A DNA stretch of 64,000 bases from Voacanga thouarsii (lineage: Eukaryota; Streptophyta; Magnoliopsida; Gentianales; Apocynaceae). Position 1 is the first letter of the stretch, and the number at the start of each line of letters is the position of its first letter. The notes under the pieces are model-generated. The model saw nothing but the letters and a program-made list of their open reading frames with translations. It was not told where the DNA came from and made no database searches. The stretch lies in the NCBI GenBank assembly GCA_026120185.1, contig JANUWF010000008.1, positions 6,138,001 through 6,202,000 on the forward strand. Reading direction: 5' to 3'. The translations under genes were made by a program, and so were the position numbers. Below, one piece after another: positions 11,493 through 23,272 of this stretch.

Positions 11493-12683
11493 ATGTCTAG
11501 AGTAATGGGTCATTCTTCTAAAAGGGCGAGGGCTTCCTCTTCCTCAACCCCTTCATCTGTCGATCCTTTGTTCCTTAGACTTATTGAGTTTATCAATGCA
11601 TCTTGTGAGGAATGGTACAATAGGAGAGCATCTAAAAAAATCATTGTCGAGTGTACTTTCTCACCCACCCTAGACCGTGCACTCAAATTGGGAATGGTTT
11701 TAGAAGGCTAGGATGGAGTTCGATAGTACAACTAAAAGGGAAGTATTGTCCAGTGCTCATCAAGGAATTTTATGCTAATATGGTTGATAAGGGCAATAAA
11801 CATCTTCCCCATATTGAAATGAGAGTGAAAGTAATTCGCATTATCATCACCCAAAATCAATTAACTAATCTTCTCCAGGTCTTTGACGATGATTCTTGGC
11901 AAGGGATTGATGTGAATAATCAAAAAATTCTTTTTGACTCGAATTGGGACTAGAGCCACCCTAGGGTTGTATAAGCATAATGCCTTTCAAGCCAATAGTT
12001 TCTATTCAAACAATGATTTTGCTACCAACTTTAGAGCTATAGTTTATATGTTTGGGTTCAATGTTTTACCCCGTGCTAGTGGTTTTAATAAGACTCGACT
12101 TATTGACACTTATATTTTGCATCGGATGATGAACACATTACCTATCCCTCTTGTACCTTTGATCATCCAATCCATTAGGGATGTTGTTCATTACCATCTC
12201 TCTACAAAAGCCTTCGTTTTTCCCTTGGTTATAATGAAAATTCTGAAAGACTTTGGTGTTAGTCTTGAGGGATAACTGATGAAGGCTACCATTGAGCACG
12301 ATATGGTGATTGAGCAAACTCTGATGAGTTGCGGGTACAAGTACCGCCAGGAGTTGAAGAAATGACTAACTCCCTTCAAGGTAAGACATCTTGGTCAGGT
12401 AAGGCCACCTACCGTAGAGGAGGAGCACCCACCATCACCGGCACGTGCACGAGCTAGCAGTTCTCAGTCCCAACCCCAGACTAACTTTGAGACTACCGTG
12501 CTGGGAAGACTAGACCAGAAAATGGAGGTGCTCCTACGCTTGCAGGGTACTATGGATGACATGACAAGACGGCAAACTACTATTGAGCAACAATTGGCCG
12601 AATTGAGGCAGCATTCGTCTGGGCAACAAGGTGGTGCGGGAATCTCCCTACCGGCTGATGATGATGAGAAGGAGGAGGATTGA
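11493..12683 (+). pseudogene. ORF2 of element A: 'putative plant transposon protein' type
   Basis: The start is the ATG at 11493 (MSRVMGHSSKRARASSSS): a basic, Ser-rich N-terminus and a total length near 395 codons. The middle carries IKEFYANMVDKGN, DVNNQKILFDSNWD, RAIVYMFGFNVLPRASGFNK and FPLVIMKILKDFGVSLEG, which I associate with the plant transposon-associated domain often annotated 'putative plant transposon protein'. The C-terminus has a likely coiled coil (LGRLDQKMEVLLRL to QQLAELRQ) and an acidic tail. Breaks: a one-base shift near 11708, a short deletion near 11945 that restores the frame, and stops at 12273 and 12363. Its job is unknown; its position 3' of gag resembles the env-like slot of Athila, but I see no signal peptide or membrane segment. 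Confidence 0.72.
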
Positions 12684-14500
12684 TGATGATTGTCTACATT
12701 TTCTCAACCACTCTTGTTTTTCCTTTCTCTTTTAATGTTTTTTATTTTCCGTAGTTTTTGCTTTCTTCCTTTGTTTGTACTATTTTCTTTCTTTTGTTTT
12801 TGGCTTTATTTTCTTTTTTAATTTTTATGCTTTGGTGTGCTCTTTTGTATTTTTCTTTTTAGGTACTTTGCCAATGCCTCGTTCTTCAAGCATTCAGCTC
12901 TTGTACAGCACTTTGCACAATGAATAGGAGTTTATTTTTCTTATCTCTTCTCCTTTTTATATTTTTAGTCCCATGGTGGTTTATTCCTTATTATATTTAT
13001 TTGGCCATTGAAGACAATGTCCAGTTTAAGTGTGGGGGAGTAATTTGATTGACAAGTCTTCTATACATTTACCTTAGCCTTCTTGGGAGCAAACCATTTT
13101 GAGTGAAAATTTTTCAGACTTTCTTTATGATTTCAAGCTATATTTTTAATACATGTCTTTATGATGGATTATAGAGCATATGTTCTAGATCATTTATGGC
13201 TTATGCATGACTTTTTGCACGCACTTAGACGAATTAGTTCTTGATCAAATACTTTATATTGTTCTTAAACCTATTTTTCTACTAAAATTTATGGAGCATT
13301 TTAGAACTTATTTGAATACCTCTCGAGGAGAAATAAGAAAGACAATCATGATTTAACTTAGGGATGACGTTGATAGGCCTTCTTTGGATAGTTTAAACTT
13401 TTCAAGCCTATCTATTTTTTATATTATCCCTATTGCCTATTTTGAGCATAAATTGTTGATTTCTTTCTTTAAAACCCGTCACAACACTTTGTCCATTGCT
13501 TATTTTTGAAAGTTTGAATAATTTTTCAAATCTTTATGCTCTTGATGGATGAAAGTACATGAAGGAGAATGTGAGTGAGAGTACTTGGAGAAAGATAATG
13601 ACTCGTTACTTTCAGTCATGTATTAATAGTGTGTTGAGTTGGAGAAAGGAAAGAAAAAGAAAAGAGAGAGTGAAAACAAGAAAAGAAAAATAAAAGCTGC
13701 TAGAAAGAATGGAAAGAGAAAAAAAAATGAAAAAGAAAAGAACAGCAGCAGTGAAAACAAAAGAGGAGTGAAAAAAAAAAAGAAAATTGAAAAAAAAAAG
13801 AAAAGAAAAATCATAAAAGGAATGGTGATTGAGTGGTAAAAGTTGAGTTCATATAAAATTTTTGACACCATTGCTGAAAAATATGAGTGATCTTGTGAAA
13901 ATAGGGAAAAGTTGATGAAGAAAGTAAAAAGATGAGAAGAAGAAGAGAAAAAAGAAAAAAAATGCAGGATTTGCTTGAGTTGAGTTGTAATTGCTGAATA
14001 AGGTTATTGTTTGATTGATTTCTAGAATAGGAGAGCAAGAAGAGTTGGAAATTATTGATTCATTTGTTTATCCTTTTTTTGCGAACTCTCAGTTTCTTTG
14101 ATATTTGATTCTCCTATATCCTTCGTTTGATAGGCTACATTACAAACCTTTAGCCTTACATTACAAGCTTAAAAGTCCTACTTGATCTAAGTAGAATCAT
14201 AATATGCCTCGGATTAGTGGAGAGAGTGTATGAAAAGTAAGCTTATGGAATGTTTATTCTTTTTGAACTAAATTCTTTCCAATGGTTTGAGAATATTGTG
14301 AAATATTGTGATGGTTCTACTAAGTCATTATTCACTTATACAAGTTCTGCATTTGTTGTGAAAGATGTAGTAGCATCTGTTTTATGTTCTTGAATGAAGA
14401 AAGCATTGAAGATATTATTTTGAAATTGAATGAGTGATTTGTTAAACCTTATGTTTTCCTACTTATCTTTGATACTTTACTTGAGGACAAGAAAATAGCT
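12684..14500 (+). other. 3' non-coding region of element A with an internal PPT-like tract
   Basis: T-rich spacer, then at about 13009-13031 ACAATGTCCAGTTTAAGTG followed by TGGGGGAG, a second polypurine-like tract 1.5 kb before the terminal one. A purine-rich low-complexity block lies at about 13640-13815 (AAG/GAA-rich, which gives a spurious Lys/Glu-rich reading frame). No gene is seen. Confidence 0.6.
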
Positions 14501-14515
14501 AAGTGTGGGGGAATA
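14501..14515 (+). promoter_or_regulatory. Polypurine tract of element A
   Basis: AAGTGTGGGGGAATA lies against the LTR start TGATAG; it primes plus-strand DNA synthesis in LTR retrotransposons. Confidence 0.75.
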
Positions 14516-16003
14516 TGATAGAGGCTAAATTAGTCATATTTTTCCTAATTATTTGAGGTTCTTTTGTGATACGTTTTGTTTAATAACTAGTCATATTCCT
14601 TCATATTTGGGATTTTATCCTTGGAAAGGTATTTTGTTCATTATTACAGATTTTTGGGATAAAACGAAGCAAAAATGTCGCAAAACAGAATGAGGCGGCG
14701 CCGGTTAGGATAGAGGAACCGGTGCCAGCCATATGCTGATGACACGAAATTTCGAGGTGATAAAAATTTATTGAACCATGACAGGAACAGAATGGAACCA
14801 GTGCTGGCTCCAGTAGCCAAGGCGGCGCCGGCTGCACTCTGGACAACATGGTGCTGAAATTTGGAAAAAAATCGACAAACGACTAGAGAAACAGAACACA
14901 ACCAGCGCCGGCTTCGGCTCCGAGAGCCAAGGCGGCACCGGCTATGCTCTGAGGAAAAGGCGGGATTGTGATTTTTCTATGCGGTTTTTTATAATCTGTG
15001 GAGTTTTAGTATCTTCCAACTTCTATTCGCCAAGAACATTACACCAACGAGTTTAGACGCTTTCCAAGCCTATAAATAGATGGAAAACACAAAGGAAAAA
15101 GGGGAATTCATTGATTATCATAGAAAATCACTTAAATCAAATGAGGAATTTTTCAATTCAAGGAGGGTTATGCAAGAAGGTCTTCAAAGGAAGAAGAAGA
15201 AGAAGACTTGTCTATGCGTGCTTTCTTTTACTTTATTTTCTTTTTCTTAAACAATGATATGCTAATTGTTTTATTGTAATTCAATGTTGTTGTAGATATT
15301 TATGATATTTAGAGTTATTTGATCTTTTGATTAATTAATTATTCTTCTTGGTATTTAATTACTTGGACATATTACGAGATTAATTGGTTGTTTTTTTTCA
15401 TTAGCTTGCTAGACCAAAGAGGTTGATGGTGGTTGCAATTGATTAATTTCATATTTATTGGCTGTTAACTTGCTAGACTAAAGAGGTTAATTGCTGAGGA
15501 TTAAGTAATTAAAGGTTAATTAATGTTTGCCAGACTAAGAATTTATTGATTAATTTCATGTTTTAAATTTGCCAGACCAAGTGATGCTAATTTATCTAGA
15601 AGATAGTGATTTAATAGATTGACCATCGAAGTGAATCTACCTTCATCATTCATGATGCCAAGAGAATAATTGGTTATGATAATAGTTAGGTTCTTTAATA
15701 TCATGTTTGTCTAAACAATGGCTTGAGTTACATACTTCTCCATCCTAGACATATATATATTTTTATTTTATTTTATTTTATTTTATATTTATTTTTCACT
15801 TTATTGAGTCGGTTAAACAATGAAAGAAAAGTAATTAATAAATACTTGTTCCTTGAGGATCGACACTCGTTTAAACCCTATGCTATGTTAATGATGAGTA
15901 CGCTTGCTTGTATGTGTAGTTTGGGGTTAACGTTTTAATGTAAACTTGATTGGGAATGTGCTTAGTTTTTCTATGATTTTTATACCCAAATCTATACGCA
16001 TCA
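14516..16003 (+). repeat. 3' LTR of Athila-like element A
   Basis: It runs from TGATAGAGGCTAAATTAG to ACGCATCA (1488 bp). It holds three GC-rich double-palindrome modules (about 14692-14730, 14794-14842, 14900-14952) similar to the one in the spacer before ORF2. A repeated AATTAATTGATTAATT-type region follows. Its right flank is the interior of another LTR (16004-17031), so A inserted into that LTR. Confidence 0.8.
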
Positions 16004-17031
16004 GGAAATCCGAAGGCCTATAAATTGTCTGTTCCATACATAATAGGATCATTAGAAAAATATTTTAGAGTGCACCATTACTATTTTCTCTAGAGAAATT
16101 TGTCATTCAAGGAGTAATGGTTTTGAATAAGTTTTAATTGGAAATTGAAGGACTTGTCTATGAGTATTTATCTCTTTGATTTGTTTTCTTTTTCTTGAAC
16201 AACGATGAGTTTAATTCTTTAATTGTATTTGTATATTATTTTTGGATTTATGATTTTGAATTTATTTAATCTTTGATTAATTAATTATTTTTTTTGGTAT
16301 TTGATTACTTGTTATCATTAGTTATTGATGCGTTTTCTTCTAATTGAATTGGGAAACGATGTTACAGGTTCATTACATTGATTTCATATTTGTTAGATCT
16401 TAATGGACTTGGGAAACAAAATTAAGATTAAAGAACTAAAGTAATTAAAGATTTTTATTTTCTCCTAGAGTATAGGGTTATTGACTAGTTTCATATTTAT
16501 TATTACCTAGAGTATAGGGATAATTTATAAAGAATCGAGGTTAATGTATCTTTTGGTTATTTTAGTGCGATTGGAATATCTGCTAATTTAATCAGGAGAT
16601 AGTGATTCCATGGATTGGGAAAGAAGTGGAATTTATATAAGTGGATTCATGATTTGGGAAACAATTAAATTTTACTTTATATTCTTTCATGATGCTAAGG
16701 AAATAATTAGCTATGATAAGTATTAGATGATTCATGTCATACTTTTGAGAATAATTATTTAATTACATTTTTTTCTCTTCATGAGTTGTATGTATATTTT
16801 GTTTTGATTTTTATCTTTATTTTGATTTCTTTATCAATCTAGTTTATAGGTTAAACAATGAATGAAAACTTATTAGTGTGTACTTGTTCCTTTGAGGATT
16901 GATACTCGTTAATTCTCTATGCTATGAGTACACTTGCTTGTATGTGTAATTTGGGATTAATGTTTTAATTAAAACTTAACTAAGGGATGGATTTAAATTT
17001 AATGATTTTTATACACCCAAAATTTATGCAT
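16004..17031 (+). repeat. Older Athila-type LTR, left part (split by element B)
   Basis: Homologous to the second half of the other Athila LTRs; it ends AAAATTTATGCAT at the insertion point. The final two bases, CA, resume at 27400-27401 after element B. The 5' part was lost where element A meets it at 16003/16004. Confidence 0.7.
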
Positions 17032-18640
17032 TGATAGGGGCTAAAATCACTATTCTTTTCTTAGTTATTTGATGTTATTTTAAGATACATTTGTTGTAAT
17101 AATTAGGTATATTTCTTCCTATTTGACATTTTGTTTGTAAAAGATGTTTTTGACAAATATGTACAGATTTAAGTTAAAATCGAGCAGAAAGTGCACACAA
17201 CCAGAGTAGACCTGGTGCTAGACCTAGCCAGTGGACCAAGCGCTAGGTACATTCTGCTCCAGCAGAAGAAATTGAGCCAACTTCAAGGGAAATTCTAGAA
17301 CAGACCTGGTGCCAGGTCTAGCAAGTGCAACTGGCATCGGGTCTAGTCTGCTGCCAAGGAGAAATGGCCAAAAATAGAGCAAAAATAGGAAAAAAATAGA
17401 GTGCACCTGGCGCCAGGTGGGTCGAAGGCACCTAGCGCCAGGTCCGCTCTGGAGGTGAAAATTCTGCACGCGGAATTATGGCTTATCCAATGATTTTGGT
17501 ATTTTCCTACTCCTACTTGGCCAAGACTTCCTCAGTCACAAAATTGGCATCCAAGAGGCTTATAAAAGCACAAGAGAACACAAAGGTTGGATATATACAA
17601 CATAGAGAGGTGAATAAAAGGACAAAAATTCTGATTCTCTCATTGAAGGAGGTGTTCACCCAAATCAAAGGGGAATGTTCAAGGGAGTCTTCAAGGAAGA
17701 AAAAATAGGCTTGTTTATGAGTACTTTTTTTTTTTCTCTTTGTCTTCTTTTCCTTCAGCAATAATGTATTCAATACTTTTATTATAATTTAACATTATTT
17801 TGGGATTCATGATGGTGTGTTAATTTAGTTCTTTGATTAATTAATTATTATCTTTAGTATTTGATTACTTGATTTCATTAGTTATTGATGCGAGTTCTTC
17901 TAATTGACTTTAACAAAACGATGTTAGGAGTTTCGTTGCATTGATTTCGTATTTGTTGAATCTTGATGGATTTGAATGATGAAGTTAGGATTTTAGAATT
18001 AAGTAATCAAATGTTAAGTTAATTTCGCATTGACATAGGGTTATTAGCTAATTTCATGATTTTAAGGAAATGGGATTCATACATGTTTTGGTTAAGATGG
18101 CTTGATTGACAAATCTGCTAATTGAATGAAGATATGAATGATGAGTTTAATGCATATTTTGGTTATGTTAGCTTGATTTACAAATCTGTTAATATGAATT
18201 AAAATATAGAATTACATGGATTGACAAATGAAGTGGAATTTACCTAAGTAAATTCATGACTTGACAAATGATTGATTGTTACTGTGCGTTCCTTCATGAT
18301 GCCAAGATAATAATTAATTGAGAGAATTGCTAATTAGTTCATTGTTATGTTTTCTAGGATACTTGTCTAAATTGTATAAATCTACTTCATTGAGTTTTAT
18401 TTATTACTTTATTTTTCTTTTTATTCTTTTCTTACTTTATTTGGGTCGGTTAAATAATGAATGAAAAGTGATTAGTGTGTACTTGTTCCTTTGAGGATCG
18501 ATAATAATTAATTCCCTACATTATATTTGCAATGAGTATACTTGCTCGCATGTGTATTTTGAGATTAATGTTTTAATTAAAACTTGATTAAGGGATGGAT
18601 TTAAAATTAATGATTTTATACACTCAAAATTTACGCATCA
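17032..18640 (+). repeat. 5' LTR of element B
   Basis: From TGATAGGGGCTAAAATCAC to TTTACGCATCA (1609 bp). Three GC-rich modules lie at about 17198-17230, 17301-17345 and 17401-17455; the third contains ACCTGGCGCCAGGT, a perfect palindrome. Confidence 0.88.
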
Positions 18641-18645
18641 AGTTT

Positions 18646-18663
18646 TGGCGCCATTGCCGGGGA
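18646..18663 (+). promoter_or_regulatory. Primer-binding site, Asp-tRNA type
   Basis: TGGCGCCATTGCCGGGGA, five bases after the LTR. This is the Asp-tRNA primer site characteristic of Athila/Tat elements, with one mismatch to the usual sequence. Confidence 0.85.
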
Positions 18664-18696
18664 ACAATATCATGAAAGCTTGAATTTTGTTGATTT

Positions 18697-20546
18697 TGTT
18701 GGGTATCTCTCGCATATCATATACGGTGCAATGGAAAAATAAAAATGAGATACCATATCAGAATCCACATATGTGTGGAAAACAAGAAATAGGAAGATAA
18801 CAAAGAAAATAAAGATAACAGCTTTTACCTTTCTTTGTTTGTGTGGAAAACAAAACTTTCCTTCTTCAAGTATGATAATTGTGGCGCGATCCAGCAATCC
18901 TCTTGAAGAATCATCACGAGAGTTGAATATCCAACCACTATAATCGTAGTGTGTGATTATCTCTAACAGTAATCCACACGGAGGATCACACTGAAGCACC
19001 AAGATTTTCTGTGCTAGCAGCAAACAACAATGGTGGCTGGGGTTTTTCTTGTTCTTCTTGTTAAACAAAACTAGAGAAAGAAGAAGAATAAGAAGGGTTG
19101 TGTTTTCTTTGAAGAAGCTCATGAAAAAGAGAGGGTGAAGAGAATAAAAGATCATATCTTTTTCCTCTTGTGTGCCTTTTGGTTTTATGTTGTTTTGAAG
19201 TTGTTTCAAGTGACCTTTAGTTTTCATGTTTTGTTTCATGTGTGCCTCTTGGGTCACTCGAAAACCTCAACAATAAAACCATCTAAGAATTCCAAACAAA
19301 CAATTGCAATTCTCCAATTGCAATTGGAACCCATCAAGTTCTTAGAATTACAAATTACTCCATAAATTATAACTAATTATAATTTGGCCACATGAACTTC
19401 TCTTTCTCGCAATAAACCCCACAATGTTATCAAATAACATCTTGAGTATATATTCCTCTCTTGTGTGTGACCTATTAGGTTTTTCGGTCAATTGGTAATG
19501 AAAATGAATTAATCCAAACGTCTTTGAGATTAATAATCTTTAATTAATTAGAATTAATCCTATTAATTCTAATCAGGATTAGTTTATTAATTCATCAATT
19601 AATAAACCCATATTCCCAAATCATGAGCGGTATCTAGCAACACATCATGACCACCCAAGAGTTCAGGAAGTTAAATGGCTTGACATGAACCCTTCAATAA
19701 CAAACTACAGTGCAATTAATTCATTTTACCATACAATATCTCATTCGGTTTGGAGTACATAATTAGTGCCAACTCCTTCCAGAATATATATTAATTCTGG
19801 CCCGAATACAATTATACTTGTACCAAGAACCCACTACTTTAGATGTGCACTAATTGGAACTGTTTCCAATACACATATGCCTTGGCCAAGGACTTCTCGA
19901 GTAGTAATTCCTACAAGTGGCCGTTAGATATTCGCCCCTACTATTAGTAGTGGTGAATCTTTTATTGACCCTCTTAACTACTTTCGTTTACCTCACAATG
20001 TATCCAATATCCATCTCATTGGCGGTCCTCGATCGAGCTCCAGAAATTAGAATCAAAGCACAATACTCGGCAAACAAAGTACTTTGGATATCTCAAGTCT
20101 AAGGATACTTGCACGTTTGTTATATTGAGATTATATCACTGGCACTAAATAGTTATCCATGTGATTATCTCATAGTTAGGTCATCCAATGAACTTGTTTC
20201 ACTAACAAGCATTCATGTTAACTTTGAGTATCTCAATACTCACGGATATAAGAACCACCGCCTAATCAAATCAGGAAGTCTAACACATGCTAGTCTTAAC
20301 GCATTAATGATGTCCTGTCTCATTAGTACTATGACTAGGGACTATTTAAGTGCTAACACTATACAATGTAGTAGGAATCTCATATAATGATCTCTATCAT
20401 GATTTCCTTAAAACAGTGTTGTACTAGGGACTTTATCAAACAGTTATATTACTAAAAAAAAATTGTAAGATAAATAATGTCTTTTATAAAATAAAACGTG
20501 TCGTATACAACGTATAAGTAATTGTCTCTAGGGTACAACACTAACA
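18697..20546 (-). mobile_element. Solo LTR of the copia-type family, inserted in element B
   Basis: Reads TGTTAGTGTTGTACCC to AGATACCCAACA on the minus strand (1850 bp), homologous to the LTRs at 7176-9126 and 52403-54120. The five bases GATTT flank both sides (18692-18696 and 20547-20551), a perfect target duplication. No internal region remains, so the two LTRs of a full element recombined after insertion. Confidence 0.93.
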
Positions 20547-20742
20547 GATTTAACCATATTTATATGTTAATATGTATATATGTTCCTTGTATGACTAGGT
20601 GCTATATTGTGTTGTTTTGTATACGTGTACTTACATGTCTCTATATATTGTAATTTAATTTGTAAACATAGCCTAACTGTCTAATCTTTAAATTCTATAA
20701 TCTCAAAAATTTTCTGTCTTATGTAGACCTTGCTCTTAGTTT

Positions 20743-22131
20743 ATGACCAGACAATTCAAAGCCGAGATAGTTAACCTTGATCCGGAAATCGAGAGAACTC
20801 TCACTAAGGTCCGGAAGGTTATAAGCAAATGGGTAAGGAAAGCAATGGAGGTAAATCAGCCCAACAATGGTGGTAACGGTGGATCTAACAGGCAGGTTAT
20901 GAATGATTGTGTAAAACCTGCAATCTCAGGTACAGGCTCTAGTATCGCACAGTCTAGGATGGAGGCTAACAATTTTGAGATAAAACCCAATGTTATTCAA
21001 ATGATCCAGAATATGGTCCAATTTGATGGGTTACTTGAGGAAGATCCCAATGCCCACCTTGCGAGTTTTCCAGAAATATGTGACACATTTAAGATGAATG
21101 GTGTTTCTGAGGATGCCATCAAGCTAAGACTCTTCCCATTTTCCTTGAGAGATTGAGCAAAATCATGGTTAAAATCTTTGCCCACCAGATCCATAACTAC
21201 TTAGAATGTGTTAGTTGAAAAGTTTTTGGCCAAATATTTTCCACCAGCTAGAACTTCTAAACTTAGGACTGACATTTTTGCTTTCCAACAACTAGAGGCT
21301 GAAAACCTTTATTGGTGTTGGGAGAGGTTTAAAGAAATGTTGAGAAAATGTTCTCACCATAGATTCGAGTTGAGAATGCAAATGCAGATCTTTCATAGTA
21401 TTTTGAGTTTTGCTACGAGGCAACTAGTTGATGCATCGGCAGGAGCCTCCATTAATTCCAAAACTCCGAAAGAGATATTTGACTTGATTGAAAATCTGAC
21501 TACAAAAAACTATATTTGGGGGAATTCAAGGTCTAGAGCTCGTGTACATGGAGTGCATAAGGTGGATGTAATGGCTGCCTTAAAGGCAAAGGTGGAAGCA
21601 CTCACGTAGAAAATGGACCAATTGGTAATGTCTTCGCCCCAAGGACAGGTAATGAGTGTAAATTGCAATTTTTGTGGGGAAGGGCATTCAAATCATGAGT
21701 GCTAAAATATGGGGTCTTCACAAGAAGCATTGGAACAAGCGGCATTTGTAGATAATGGTTGGCAAGGTAATAATCCTTATAGCAATACTTACAAATTAGG
21801 TTGGAGGAATCACCCTAACTTTTCTTGGAACAATCAAAACTAACTTCGGCAAGCTTCTTCAAACTTTGGGATGCAAAGGACTCAACCACCTCTGCAGTAC
21901 AACACCCCACCAACTAAGCCATCCTTGGAAGAAATGATCACCAAACTGGTAAGTGGAACGGAAACACTGTTCCAAAGAATTGATGCGACCGCAAGAAACT
22001 TAGAGGCATCCATGTGCAACCTTGAGGGACAAATTGGACAGTTAGCCAAACTTCTTGGTGATTGTCAACCGAGATCACTTCCAGGCAACACGGAGACCAA
22101 CCCACAGGACCAAGACCGTGAGAAATGCTGA
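20743..22131 (+). pseudogene. Athila-like gag of element B
   Basis: The start is the ATG at 20743 (MTRQFKAEIVNLDPEIERTL). One frame runs the full 463 codons, broken only by stops at 21154, 21202, 21607, 21703 and 21841. Recognisable parts: NNFEIKPNVIQMIQNMVQFD and EDPNAHLASFPEICDTFKMN (start of the gag core), FLAKYFPPARTSKLRTDIFA, a KTPKEIFDLIENL helix, the knuckle CNFCGEGHSNHEC, the NNPYSNTYKLGWRNHPNFSW block and the C-terminal EGQIGQLAKLLGD. Gag would assemble the particle and package RNA. All five stops are explained by C-to-T or G-to-A transitions in Trp or Gln codons, as expected for methylated cytosine decay. Confidence 0.88.
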
Positions 22132-23272
22132 TTTTGAATTGTTTTAGTTTTTGCTAAACAATCATTTTAATTCTCGTCTGTTTTCATGTATTTAGCTATG
22201 AGACTATATGCTTCATATGACTTCGTGTTCCTTTGTCTTTATTTTCATTAAAATGCATCTTTGAAAAAAAAATGTAATTTTTTCGGTCAAAGCTGACCTA
22301 GCATCGGGCCCAACTTGTGGCCCGGGCACCGAGTCAGCACGGCCCGACAGTGAAGAGTGGGTAGAACAAGTCCAGCGCCAGGCTTGTTCGGCCACCACAC
22401 TTAAAGCCGGCCTTCTTGGCCATTTTTGTTCAAAAAACTCTTATCCCTCTCAAATTTTCTCTCAACCTATCATCGAGTTCATTTTCAAAACACCACTGGA
22501 TCACTTTCTATACCTTCAAACCACTTCCAAAACATAAAATCTTCATTTTGTTCTTGAAAGTTTGGATCAAAATAAGGAAAAATCTAATCTTTTCACCCAA
22601 AACCCATTTTTCAATCCTTCTCTTGGGGGCATAATTCCTTCAAACTTTTTGCATAGAACCATTGCCCATGCATTGGAGATCATTATGGTATGAATTTTCT
22701 ACACTTTCTACGGTTAATTTTTTCCATATGAAATTTGGGTAGTTTTCTATGCATTTATGGGTGAAAATCCTTGAATATTTTTTAGTGAAGAATTTGATTG
22801 TTAAGATTGCTTACTTTAGGCTTTCATTGGCATGAGAATACCATTAATACTGCTTTATGAATAATGCCATTGATATTTTTCACATTTTTGAAAGCGATTA
22901 AGCATGCATGCTTTGTGATTAATTTTTTGGGGGAAAGGATACTTGTTCAATGTTTCACTTAGTCTTATGCTGATAAGTTTTGCATTGTGATTCTAAGCTG
23001 AATATGGTTTCATTGAGCAATATTGAACATTGTGGACTTGATCAAGCTTGTTGATATGGTATTTTGGATTGGCATATATCTTATTTTCTTGCAAATTTGT
23101 TGGAGAACATTGAGTGGTGTTTATTGATTATCTTGTGGTGTTTTGTGTTGAGTAGTGGTGGTGTTGTATGGTATGGTGATTGTGAGACGGTTGAAAGTTG
23201 AGCATTTGTTATAAAAAGTGAGTTAAGAGCCTCATATTTTTCTGCTCTACCATTCTTCTTCATCCTTCCATC
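22132..23272 (+). other. Spacer between gag and ORF2 in element B
   Basis: Non-coding. It has an A-run (about 22264-22272), a GC-rich module at about 22286-22390 with CCGGGCACCG-like and CCAGCGCCAGG words, then CTTGGCCATTTTTGTTC and CTCTCAAATTTTCTCTC, which align with 10627-10680 of element A. This shows that the pol-less junction is shared by both copies rather than being two separate deletions. Confidence 0.65.

Larger units (their letters stand above)
9618..16003 (+). mobile_element. Athila-like gag-bearing element A, 5'-truncated
   Basis: Order: gag fragment (9621-10437), GC-rich spacer (to 11492), ORF2 (11493-12683), long 3' non-coding region (to 14500), polypurine tract (14501-14515) and 3' LTR (14516-16003). 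It has the same plan as element B. No protease, RT, RNase H or integrase motif lies between gag and the LTR. The 5' LTR and gag start are missing. Confidence 0.75.

Noticed and set aside
13623..13871. Lys/Glu-rich and Phe/Leu-rich open frames on both strands
   Set aside because: Products of a purine-rich low-complexity tract in the element A 3' spacer.
18670..19257. 195-codon open frame on the minus strand
   Set aside because: It lies in the solo copia LTR and crosses its boundary; composition is like chance and sibling LTRs do not keep the frame.
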